Assembly: GCA_039545315.1 (NCBI GenBank)
Contig: BCIM01000015.1
Location: forward strand, 10,522 to 74,521
DNA length: 64,000 nucleotides
Direction: 5' to 3'
From: Kondoa malvinella
Lineage: Eukaryota > Basidiomycota > Agaricostilbomycetes > Agaricostilbales > Kondoaceae
A model generated the notes under the pieces. That model saw only the letters and a program-made list of their open reading frames with translations. It made no database searches and had not been told where the DNA came from. Numbering within the stretch: position 1 is the stretch's first letter; each line of letters opens with the position of its first letter. Below, piece after piece: positions 1 to 10,538 of the stretch. Made by a program: the position numbers and the translations under genes.

Positions 1-694
1 TGGTTGTGAACAAGAGACTTCTGTAGGGTGATACCAATCCCGCCACTCTGTCTCTTGACAAGGAGGACGGTGATGATGACTGATACTACTCAACATTTTT
101 GACCTGATGGCTGACAGGACTGGCAGTGCCGTCAATCACTAGAGCAAATCGGCATTTCCCGAAAAGGAATACATACAAATTTAACTGATAGGGTTAAAAT
201 GTTTCACGGACTAGCCGTGTCGAAAAATAATGGTTTGTAGGCCGACCATTGACCTGTCGATGACTGCTGCCTTGGCCAGGTCTAGCCATACTTTTGAGCA
301 GCGTCCAAGAGTGTAGGACATTGAGTGGCATCAGCCTGCAACACCGGCTTCGTCGGTCGGCTTCTGTCAGTAATCTCTTGCTATCAATTCTTTAACGCGA
401 GTCCGTGACCAGGGTACTACAGTGAGGGCCGTAGTCTGTACATTGATCTGTCTTCGTTATGTAGATTTTCTTCAGGCTGTTTGTTCCATGACAATAAGCC
501 ATGACGATAAGTACAATACACGCAAAGTGTAAACTTTCGCTAGGAAGGGGAGGGAGGTTGCAGCGTTCACTTTCAAGTTCGTCATAATCTCTAGTCTCGG
601 TACCGGTTTTTGATACAGCAAAAGATTCCCATGCGAATCAATCTCTTCCTTCTTGTTTCCTCAGAAATCTCTTCGTAACAATTCATTTCTATAA

Positions 695-772
695 AAGAAT
701 GCCTGAACGCTCATCGAACGCTCAAACATTTCTAAGAAAGAATGCCTGAACGGTCATCGAGCGCTCAAACGT
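695..772. repeat. Two-copy tandem repeat, 43 bp period
   Basis: The block beginning AAGAATGCCTGAACG at 695 recurs at 738. About 35 bases of each unit match with only a few substitutions (for example CGCTCATCGAACG against CGGTCATCGAGCG). Only two copies are present. It lies in non-coding DNA. Confidence 0.8.
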
Positions 773-1110
773 TGCACAACTTCATCCCAGTCAGCGCCTC
801 TCTTTGATGTGTTGATACCGCTTGGTCGGCCAAAATCGCTAGGACCTCAATTGTGTTATGGTAACTGATGTGCGTGTATATCTACCATTGGCCACAGATC
901 GGCACAGAATTGTTGTATGGCCGCGACAGTGTCAATGAATGATGGACGCGATGTATATAACTTCTTTCCCTGGCTTTTATAGCATTATCTCTGTTTGGTC
1001 ATGCTCTGGGGCCAGGGACACATAGCAATTGTGGCCCATTTTGGTGTACGATGATTTTAACCCAGGCGGACGCAGGAGAAGGACGAAATTTGTCTTCGTA
1101 TAGCAGGCAT

Positions 1111-1171
1111 AAGTAATTTCTCACATTCTTTGTATTTTACCTGACTTGTCAAAGAATGTGAGAAATTACTT
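1111..1171. repeat. Perfect 22-bp inverted repeat with 17-nt loop
   Basis: The arm at 1111-1132 is the exact reverse complement of 1150-1171, with a 17-base spacer. Transcribed from either strand it would fold into a 22-bp hairpin. It overlaps by about two bases the start of a second inverted repeat. It is not followed by a T-run typical of a bacterial terminator, and the host is a eukaryote. Confidence 0.85.
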
Positions 1172-1206
1172 GACATGCTGAAATGAATTACTTGATAGCA
1201 TGTCAA
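1170..1206. repeat. 10-bp inverted repeat with 17-nt loop
   Basis: TTGACATGCT at 1170-1179 is the reverse complement of AGCATGTCAA at 1197-1206, again with a 17-base spacer. It abuts the 22-bp inverted repeat, so the two form a tandem double hairpin. Confidence 0.75.
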
Positions 1207-2554
1207 AGGCAAACCAAGTCGACTTACTCGGATGCATGACATTCTGTTGAACACCCATGACACTCCTACATCTTCTCAGTGCTCTTGTGCTGAAGATACA
1301 GCAGAACTGTACGCTGACAAGACTTGGGCTGGATGCTGGATGAGCAGAATTGATTAAAGGCATTCTACCAAGGCGGCTGCGGAAAGGAACCCACTTGAAA
1401 AGCCATAGCGTACAAAGTATCATACTTTACTGAAAGGCTAGCCGTCAACCACTGGGCAAATCCTGACTGAAACTGTTTGACGGAAGATCAAGTACCATTG
1501 AATGATGATTTGTACGCTCTGTCATTTACCACATGTAAATTATTTGTGACAAAAACCACTGGACGGAAAATACTTGAGCACTCTTGATCACACGAGAATG
1601 ACAATGATGTGCAAGCACGATATCGTTGGACGCGAATCAGCTTATTATTACCTACCTGTGCTGTGATTAGTTCCGCAGATAGACACAGACCCCTACGCAC
1701 CTTGCTGTCCTTCAAGTCTTCGCGCGACATTCAGGCAGACGTCGCCGAATCCTAGGAGGATTTAAGTAATCTGGTTTCAATGTGAACGTGGCCTTTGATT
1801 TGTCAGGTGCCTAGGGTTCTAGACCAAAGGCAGATCGTGCCGACAAGGATAACCCTAATAAACCCAGGCCACATCCATTTTTGACACCTGAATACTCGGA
1901 CCATGACAAAGTCAAGTATCGTGCCAGCACCATCATGGGACCATCGCAGGAACCATAATGCGGCCACAGGGTTTTATCAATGACCGAACTCGAGCCCTTC
2001 AGACAACCAGGTGTAGGCAAGGAACTCGACCGTTCACCGACTTTCTTTATTCGACTTAGGACGACGTGCCGCCCACGACAACGTAGATGAGTTCGGTCGT
2101 AGCCTCTTGAGTGAAGTATTGGCTGCTGCTTACTGCGGTCAGAGGAGACAGAAGAATATGCACCAACAGCAAGCACAATGGACTTGGAATGGATCTGCTG
2201 CCTTGTACTTTGCCCAAAAGGGCGTTTCACGGTGCACCAGTCAGCCGGAATGATGAGGTATAGATCCGCGGATCAACTAGCTAGCTGCTCCACCAGGATC
2301 TGGCGAAAATTTCATCGATAGTTCGTCACATTGGTGGACCTGTTGCATTCCACAGGACGAGGGACAGATTGGCTGTTGTGAGCGACACACGAGACCAGGC
2401 AACGGTCGTTAGAGCGACAGCGTCAGAGCTCATTGATCATTGCATCGGTGGTGTGGTATAGTCTTGTCAGCTGCAGCTTTCTTTCGCAGTATGTATTCAT
2501 CGACTTCTCGACTTGGCCTTTGCTCGCTCGCCTCTCTGAAATGCGAGCGGGAGA

Positions 2555-4976
2555 TTGTCGACAGTGCGCCGTACTGTATGCTCTGGCGCCTGGTTTGCCG
2601 CTTGCGACTCCGAGCCAGCACCTAGAGAAGCGAAGCGACTCTTCGTAATACCCTTAGCTGATCCATTCGCGTCTTGCACCGTCTTGGGTAACGACAGCGT
2701 TGCGCTGCGCGTTTGTGCTGTCATGGCCGGCCGGGAGAGGGAGACCCCCATTGTTGCTCAACCACGAATGGAGAAGATGTCAATGTCCGACGAGATGCGG
2801 CAGCTACCCAGCATTGGCCATGTTCAGAGTGTCGTGCGCAAGTGCCTGGCCATGCTGGATGGGGATTTGGCGTCATGGGCAAAGATTGAAATCTTTCTTG
2901 AAGCTTGGGACGAGGCAGAGAATCACCGACGGAACAATGTGCAATACGCGAGGCAGCCCTTTCTCTCCGACTCGGCTCTCTTGGCCCAGTTCCCGCTGGC
3001 TGATCAAGATGGTCTGGCGGCATGTGTGAAAGGCGACGAAGGGGGTTTGCAAGTTTACTATGCCGTTGGCCTTTTCATGCGCAAGCGTCATATCAGCCAT
3101 GTTCTCGCCCATGATCCTCATTCGCCTTCCGATCCAGCGCAAGCCCGAGCACTTCATGATGTGTACTTTGATCGCAAGAATGCCTTCTTCGATGACATAC
3201 CAGCCCTTTATGGGGAGAATTGCGACTACGAATCCGCAGAGACGCTAGGTCAGATCCGAGCCGTTCGAAAAAGAGTCAAATTGCTGGCCAACGCAAGCAA
3301 CGCCGACAAGCGCGCGAAAGCTCTTCAAGCCCTGCAAACCTTCTCTTGCAGTTTTCGCTCTGAATCTTCTCTTGTGCCAACTATCAAAGGCGTTATCGAG
3401 CATGTGGACGGGATTGCATCGGATTCGGCACTCATCTGCCGCATACTGGCTCACATCGCGTCGATCGAGACTCGGAACTCTGTGAAGCATGTGGACCCTC
3501 GCCCTCAACCTGCATCAAACGATCTTGATCCAGCCCCACCGACGCCTGCTATCATTCGCAAGCGTTCCAGCCCTCGAAAGTCGCCAGCTACGTCTATCTC
3601 GCTACAACCTGTTGATGCCACTCTGCCTCTGTTCATCGAGCCGGAAGAGCGGGATTTGCTGCACGGCGCTAGCATAGGAAACCTTGCGATAGAAGAGGCA
3701 GCCAAGCGATTAGATTGGTCGGTCGACGTGGTACGATTGTATTGTCAAGTGAGACAGGCTCTTTCAGCCTTCACCTCGCTGAATTACTTCTCAGGTAGAG
3801 CGCGCTATACAGTTAGCGGCGGCGGCTGAACTTTCTGCTAAGTATTGTCCCGAGGATTTGGTCGCTCTTGAGGAGGTCTTCCGAGAAACCAAGCTCTCTC
3901 AGCAAGGAAGCGTCGTGAACTTTCAGGCAGCAGTTCCCCATTGGCAACAGCCTGATATCGAGCGATGGCAAGAGGTACTTGCATTCGACTTGCCCTTGTT
4001 TGCAGCCACCATCCTGACATCGTGCAGGAAAAGAGGATTCTCTCTGCCATCAACAGTCACGAAATGAAACTGCCGCTGCTTGTGTCAGTCACCATGCGTC
4101 AAACACTCGAGGCAAAGTATCACGCCTTAAAGGGCCAGACATTGGACCGCAAGCTTCAGAAAGAGATTTACGCCTGTTTTGGGCCCGAGGAGAGAAGGGG
4201 TTGGAAACCAGCAGACGTCCTACGATGGTTCCGAGTAAGGCTGAAATGCACTGCCATACCAATTCTAACTCGAGATCAACAGGAACGCTTTGACAGCGAA
4301 CACAAAGTGAAAAGCAAGCGGACTCGCAGTGCAAACAGCTTGGGTAAAGTCTGCGCTTCACAAACATCATCTCTGACTGATGCGCGAATCAGCCACAAGA
4401 GAAGAAAGTCGAGCTGATGCAGTACCGATCTTCAATGACCCAGCATCTGCGGCTTGTGGTGCGTCACCCACAAAACCACTGAGCCTGCCCTGATGCCCAA
4501 TAGATGGAGCATTAGTGATCGAACGCGACAGGCACATCCCTGCTCCGGACCAATATCTTGCAAGCGAAAACGTCAAGAGCAAGTCAGCGGCATCTTTCCA
4601 GTCTAAGGGTGTTCTAGGACATGCAAGCGGCATCTCCGCAAGAGAGGCACTGGCATTTGGCGAAATGCATCCCGATGTCTCATCGCTTGCACAAGAGCAA
4701 CCATCGCCGTCGTCGGCTCTCGATACTGGAAGGAACGCTTGTCCAGACAAATACGACATTTTGCGCTCTGCCGCTATGCCGATCAGCCGTCGCTTGAAGA
4801 CTACAGTACAAACACTTGGGTTTCCTCCAATTTCTAACGCACAGCAGCCAAGAAGCCTGTCTCAGCACAGTGTAGATCTGCGCTCGTCTGCTTTGCTGGA
4901 TGCATGTAATGCGCCCGTCCGTCAAATTCTGTCAGAGCATAATGAACATCAAACGCTGGGAATGTGGGAGGATTAG
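2555..4976 (+). CDS. Uncharacterised multi-exon protein (about 726 aa)
   Basis: I do not recognise this gene. Six exons join in frame: 2555-3748, 3795-3974, 4028-4234, 4283-4343, 4393-4458 and 4504-4976. The five GT-AG introns are 45-53 nt, and the 4235-4282 intron has a CTAAC branch motif. The lengths sum to 727 codons. The N-terminal third is a mixed alpha-helical, non-repetitive sequence. The middle is proline/serine rich (PPTPAIIRKRSSPRKSP). A second ordered part around RQTLEAKYHALKG runs to DVLRWFRERF and is followed by a basic stretch (KVKSKRTR). The tail is serine rich. DVLRWFRERF resembles recognition helix 3 of a homeodomain but lacks the Asn and Arg that contact DNA, so I do not call it one. 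The true start could be a later Met (2724 or 2769). The last exon is the least certain. Confidence 0.6.
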
Positions 4977-5127
4977 CTGGTAGCAAACGAGAGACTGCAA
5001 AGTCGTAGGGTTTAGAACAGGCTATAATGCATGACATGACGCGCACTGAACTTGAATTTTGCTGTTGCACCTGCGCGATCACTGAAGGTCAAGCCTGGCG
5101 TAAAGATTCAGCTGTCGATCAGTCGTC

Positions 5128-7666
5128 ATGTCAGAAGTAGTGCTTGTCAGTCTCTCGACCTGGTTGTTTGACTGTCGCATTGACTCGAAATATGCCAGAT
5201 TGACAATTATGATAGCTTCACCTGGTCAGCTGATGGTCGAATGCAGGCAAGCGCAGTGTCTGACAGTCGTCTTGCAGGAACTTGTATCAATACCTGTCGC
5301 TCTTGGGAGCCTCAGTGACTGTGCACCGATCCCAGGACTTGTCTTTGGAAGAATTGCTAGAGTTGCATCCTGCACCGAGTCACATCGTCATCTCGCCTGG
5401 CCCTGGTCATCCTCTCAACGATTCTGGAATCTCTATACCAGTCATCCGTCACTTTGCTGGCAAAGTACCTATCTTAGGCGTGTGCATGGGCCTCCAATGC
5501 ATCTATGCAAGCTATGGCGGTAGTGTGGATGGAGCAGGGGAAATTATACATGGCAAGACAAGCGGGGTCTCACACGACGGCAAAGGGCTGTTCAAGAACC
5601 TTGCGCAAAACATTCAGTCGACTCGCTATCACTCTCTCGCTGGAAACCTGAGCAGTCTGCCCAAAGAGCTGGAGGTCACTAGCCGTACTCAAGCAGGCTC
5701 GACACTGGGGGAGAAAGGCGGCATTGTCATGGGCATTCGACACAAGACCTATGTGATGGAAGCAGTCCAATATCACCCGGAAAGCATTCTTTCTGAAGAA
5801 GGCAAGATCTTACTTGGCAACTTTCTCGCGTTCAAGGGTGGGTTATGGTCAGACAACCCGGCATTTTCTGTCGCTGGCTCCGCTGCTTCACCGAACCTGC
5901 TGCCGCCAACGTCTACGTCAGTACCTACAATCCTCAACAGCATCTACGCACAGCGGACAAAAGATGTGGCCGCTGCCAAGAATACACCTGGCGCTAGAAG
6001 CTCAGATCTCGAGACCCTTCTGGCACTGCATGTCGCCCCGCCAATAGTGTCTTTGGTCGACCGGCTCCGGTCCCGTTCCATGTCGCCCTCAAGTATGCAA
6101 GGCTCTGTTGCGCTTATGGCAGAGTACAAGCGTGCGTCACCCTCTAAAGGAGACATCATGTCGCCCGATTCACCAGTTAGCGCTGCCTCTATCGCCCTCT
6201 CTTACGCGCTGGCAGGAGCTGCTGTCATCTCAGTCTTGACAGAACCGAAACACTTCAAAGGCTCACTTACCGACATGCGCTGCGTCCGAGATGCGATACA
6301 TACGCTACCGGACCGACCTGCTGTACTTCGCAAAGACTTTGTTCTCGACGCATACCAGATTGACGAAGCAAGGATCTACGGTGCCGACACCGTCCTCCTG
6401 ATAGTAGCAATGCTTGATGACGAGAAGCTGCAAGCGCTGTACGACCATTCTGTCATGCGAGGCATGGAACCCTTGGTTGAGGTAAACAGCGCAGATGAAT
6501 TGGAGCGGGCTTTGAACATTGGCGCACGGGTCATCGGGGTCAACAACCGCAACTTACACGATTTCAAAGTGGACATGTCTACCACATCAAGGATTGCTGA
6601 TGTCATCGAAGCGCGAAGAGGAGAGGAAGGGGCAAAGGACGTCATTCTGTGCGCGTTGAGCGGAATCTCGAGTCACACAGATGTAGCACGGTACATGGCT
6701 CAGGGTGTTGGCGCTGTGTTGGTTGGCGAAGCGTTGATGCGAGCTAAGGACAAGGTTTTATTCGTGCGAGAACTGTTGGGAATAACACAAGAAGGCAACC
6801 CCGGCTCACAACCAGAAACTGTCAAACTGTCGCCTCCTGATGCTCTCTCCTCCGAGGCACCTGATCAAGCCATCCATTCCTCGCCGGCATCTTCACCACT
6901 TGTGAAGATCTGCGGTATCAAGACAGTGGCAGCAGCGCTTGCAGCTTGTGAAGCTGGCGCAGATCTGATTGGTCTGGTTTTTGCAAGGGAAAGCAAACGC
7001 TATGTCGACCCGGCACAAGCTCATGCTATCATTTCTGCCGTTCGGAATCGCAGCCGGTCTGCTGCATCACAACCATCTGCATCGGCATCATCTTCGTCCC
7101 CGCCTCCTTCTGACTGGTTTTCTTTCCAAAGTGCCATGCTGAAACGGCGAGAGAAGCCTCTGTTCGTTGGCGTATTTCAAAATGCCGCTCTCGAAGACCT
7201 CAGGTGCATAGCGGACAATCTTCGACTGGACGCTGTTCAGCTTCACGGTAGCGAGCCTGCAGAATGGTCAACATTTCTCTCCGTTCCCGTCATCAAAGCG
7301 TTTCATGTCGACCAAGTGCCATCAGGACAACTGGATGTTTCCGTCACCTCAGCTAGTCGACCGGGTTACCATGCCTTGCCGCTACTAGACACAAAAGTCG
7401 GTTCTGGCAAAAACGTGTTGAGTGGAGGCGCTGGCATAGCATTCGATTGGTCAATTGCGCGGCGCGTGTCCGAAGACCAGTGCAAATTCGGGCTACCTAG
7501 ATTGCCGATAATATTGGCAGGCGGATTGACACCAGATAACGTCAGATCTGCTGTGGATCAGGTCGAACCGTGGGCCGTAGACGTGAGTGGCGGCGTGGAG
7601 ACGGAAGGAGAGAAAGATTTCGAGAAGATTCGCAGGTTTATTAGAATGGCCAAAGGCGGGTTGTAA
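5128..7666 (+). CDS. TRP1: Trifunctional tryptophan biosynthesis protein
   Basis: Three enzymes lie in one 810-residue chain: the glutamine amidotransferase subunit of anthranilate synthase, indole-3-glycerol-phosphate synthase, and phosphoribosylanthranilate isomerase. Exons are 5128-5145, 5199-5224 and 5278-7666, joined over two 53-nt introns. Splicing rebuilds the canonical start MSEVVL-IDNYDSFTWNLYQYL. The amidotransferase shows the nucleophile elbow GVCMGLQ and the catalytic His-Glu motif YHPES. The central part has the IGPS signatures AEYKRASPSKGDI and VLRKDFVLDAYQI. The C-terminal part starts at VKICGIKT and ends with the PRAI motif ILAGGLTPDNV and DVSGGVET. The order G-C-F is the usual fusion in filamentous ascomycetes and basidiomycetes. 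The protein should work with a separate anthranilate synthase component I, which is not in this window. Confidence 0.97.
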
Positions 7667-7852
7667 TTGTTATGCATCGTTATACATCATGCCTAATCGC
7701 GCTATACACTGTGCGACATGATTAGGCCTGTCATTCGAATTATAGCCAGCGACAGCAACGTACAATTATGAACACTCAGAATGGTCAAGTTCTCGCCAGC
7801 CGAATGACCGTGGTATCTGACAGGAGACCAATTAAGCACGGCCATTTCCGAT

Positions 7853-8790
7853 CTACTTCTGCTCGACCACCTGCTCGATTGATACTGCAGCTGGATTAAT
7901 GTTGTTACCACCTTCCAGCACAAGGGCTCGCGGCGTATCTAGATCACCCACGCGCCCTAAATTCGCTCTAGAGATGATTTCTGTTCGGACAGGCCTGTAG
8001 AGAGCAGCGTGTGAGCAATGCATGCATACAGACACGGGGAACTGACATTTTGGCGGCCGCTAATTTGAGAACTGTCTGACTTTGAGCATTTGATGAACAG
8101 CCATCGATTGGAAATGCACCTTGGGAAGCGATCTCTTGCCTCAAGCCCCCTCCGCCAACTTCCATGACTACCTTGCCTTTGGCAACACTGTGTATGTGTA
8201 AGCGATCGAGCAGAATTGTGTGATGTGCTTGTAGCTGACCGGCACGCCCAATATTCAAACGTGCCCTTGCCTATACATGACATTTGTGCTGATACGTGTG
8301 AGGTGAGAAGAAGGACATACCCTTGCCCATACGAACCTCGTTGCCCTGTATCAACATCAGCTACACTATGTCATCGACCGATGTGCAACTGTACTCACTT
8401 TGACACAGACCGGGATATCTGGAAATACTCGCAGAAAGACCCTACTTCCTTTGACTGGCTTCAAAGCTTTCTTGACAGCGTCCTCTGCAGAAGTGAGCTG
8501 TTTCGCCGACAATTTCGTTCCATCCAGCACCCTCAAACCCCAATCGCCGTTCTCGCATGTCGTACCTTTGGTGCTACCACCTAGACGCATAGGTATTCTG
8601 CCTGCAAAGTCTACTTCAGCTTGCTTGACAAGACAAGGGCATCAGCAAATTGCAAACCTTTATGAGCTTTGCGGTATTTCGTCCTTTTCGGAGCGAGTTG
8701 GCCTTTGAAGCGCACAAATTGAAGGTTAGGCTGGACTACTGCATGTTGTACCCTCTGTAGAGCAGGTTGCAAAAGATGTGAGAACAGCAT
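7853..8790 (-). CDS. MRPL16: Mitochondrial ribosomal protein uL16m
   Basis: Large-subunit mitoribosomal protein that lies near the peptidyl-transferase centre and contacts the CCA ends of tRNAs (family knowledge). Seven exons: 8790-8658, 8601-8399, 8345-8321, 8270-8240, 8187-8120, 8071-8047 and 7994-7853. They give exactly 209 codons including stop. Joined protein motifs match the family in order: [92 protein letters not shown]. The hydrophobic/basic N-terminus (MLFSHLLQPALQR) suits mitochondrial import. Three of the exons are only 25-31 nt, an unusually fragmented structure for a 208-aa protein. It converges with TRP1, with 186 bp between stop codons. Confidence 0.95.
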
Positions 8791-8907
8791 GACGGTCAGA
8801 GATTGAAAATGACTGTCAACAATGTTCCGGCGTCAAATTAAGTCATGGTCGGCTGCACACATAATATATTCTCTATTACAGCATGGCTTTCCTTGGTGTG
8901 CCACGCA

Positions 8908-10311
8908 TCAAATGAGTGTTTCGCACAGCGAATACGTGTCGACAACGTCGAGTAAAGAATTCCTCTTCAGGGCCTCCTTCGTCTTTCGCTTGTCCCTCTT
9001 CTTGCCGTCAGCAGCTTCATCCTCCGACGAACTGTTCCCACCCGTTGGCTTCTTGCCTTTGCTGTTTGGATATTGGCTTTTCTCTTCGGGAAAGATTTGC
9101 ATTGCAAGATCTCGAGGTTCCTTAGCATTCCGGTCATTATGGAGGACAGGCAATCGAGCTTCACTTGGTTGAGTACTGGTTTTCTGGGGCAGCTTGAATC
9201 GATCGGCAAGATAGTCGGGGTTGATGGTGAATCGACGTTGCAAGGGATCTGGCACCCCGTGTGTTTCCTCCTTGAGAACCTTGCCTTGGGTCGGACAATT
9301 GTCGAGGATTTGTTCTAGCTTGGTCATTCCGTCGGCAAAGTCACTTTGTTTCGCCAAAAGCGCAGCACTCCGACAGATAGCACCAGTCGGAGGCTGACCC
9401 ACAGAGCCCGGAGCTAATTCAGAGAGGATTGTTACATCTGCTGTGGTCAAGCTGCTGTGGTCGGAGACCCCTTGCGCCTTTTTGATTTGCAGAACTCGTT
9501 CCAGAATACTTTTCAGATGGCCCTGCGAAGTGCATCAGTTGGTCCTAGCAACTTGCCTTTGGCTCTACAGACGCACCTTGAGGGCGGCCATAAGAACAGT
9601 AACAGCTTCTGAATCCGTCCCACCCAGAAGACCGGCTTGAAAGGCGGACCAAGTCATGCGAGCTTGCAAGGAGTCCAAATCTGGTAATTGCAACGATTCA
9701 GAGCACAAGGGCGTATTTCGACAGCGTGCAAAATCCTGCTGAAAAGCTGCAGATTTGCCTTGTATGGTTTTGGGTGTGCCAATAGGTGCGTCGGTTTTGC
9801 GTCGCATTGGCGTGCTGCCTTCCAAAAAAGAGCTTTGGCCGTTGACATGGGTGACGTTATTGTCGAGCGCCTTGAGCCTCGACCTCTCTCGCTTGCCCAG
9901 TGACATGACAGCATCTCCCAACCTTCTCCTCTTAGCTTCGGGTCCCGAGGACGAGATCTCAGCAGCAGGACCAGTCTTGCGCTTCTTGAGCCAGCCAGAA
10001 TGCCTAGCAGAAGACGGAGGCAAGGAAGGCGCTGTGACATTGTGCAAGACTGCAAGAATAAGGTCGTCATGTAGTTGAGCTGTTTTTGCAAATGAGATGA
10101 TGAGATGATGAGGATCATCGTCGCAGCGCCCAAAAATTGCACACGCACCAGCATCGTCTTGCAGTATAGGCAAACAAGCCAGATCAAACTCTTCGCGCGT
10201 TGCCTTGCCAGTCAAATATCGACCAAAAGCTTCCCAATAGAATTCCCCTTGCGAGCCCAAAAGATCCCCTAGCTGAGCCTTTATGGCTAAGGTATCTGCT
10301 CTGGTGCTCAT
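8908..10311 (-). CDS. HFI1: SAGA core subunit Hfi1/Ada1
   Basis: Histone-fold adaptor that helps hold the SAGA transcription coactivator together (family SAGA-Tad1). Two exons, 10311-9577 and 9522-8908, are joined over a 54-nt intron in phase 0, giving 449 residues. The N-terminal signature AIKAQLGDLLGSQGEFYWEA and FGRYLTGKATREEFD is typical of Ada1. The middle is basic and low in complexity (LKKRKTG, EAKRRRLGD). The part after the intron carries the conserved segment with GHLKSILERVLQIKKAQG and DPLQRRFTINPDYLA. The C-terminus is lysine/acid rich. It is divergent from the BRCT gene, with 227 bp between start codons. Confidence 0.88.
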
Positions 10312-10538
10312 GTTATGATGGATGGCGGCCCAAGCTTGGAGTTAACAGATTGTTTATTTGTTGAGAAGTCAATCTCTTACCGCCAAACGGTTCAAGGCAG
10401 CACTGACGGCAGAAAGCAACAACTGTGAATGAGCACTCTGATATACTGACCAAGTGAGTGCCTGGTAGCGTCTGCTGTCACAAGAAAGGCAGAGTCTGAA
10501 TGCACTTCATGCGAAACAGACAAGCGCATCAGATAACA

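Larger units (their letters stand above)
1..2554. other. Gene-poor 2.5 kb at the left edge
   Basis: I find no reading frame here that I can support. The longest open frames (minus strand 1811-2230, 139 codons; several under 90 codons) have no recognisable domain, and no plausible spliced neighbours. Their composition is unlike the coding stretches that follow. The stretch holds the tandem repeat at 695-772 and the inverted repeats at 1111-1206, annotated separately. It may be intergenic DNA, a decayed mobile element, or the 3' end of a gene lying outside the window; the sequence does not decide. Confidence 0.5.

Noticed and set aside
1811..2230. 139-codon open frame on the minus strand
   Set aside because: No recognisable domain, Arg/Ser-biased composition typical of random frames in this genome, and no splice-linked neighbours.
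4028..4343. Homeodomain in the unknown first gene
   Set aside because: DVLRWFRERF has the Trp-Phe of helix 3 but lacks Asn at position 51 and Arg at position 53, and helices 1-2 do not fit the consensus.
5181..5186. TGACTC as a Gcn4/Cpc1-type site for TRP1
   Set aside because: It lies inside intron 1 of TRP1 and probably serves as the TTGAC branch region; a 6-base match is expected by chance.
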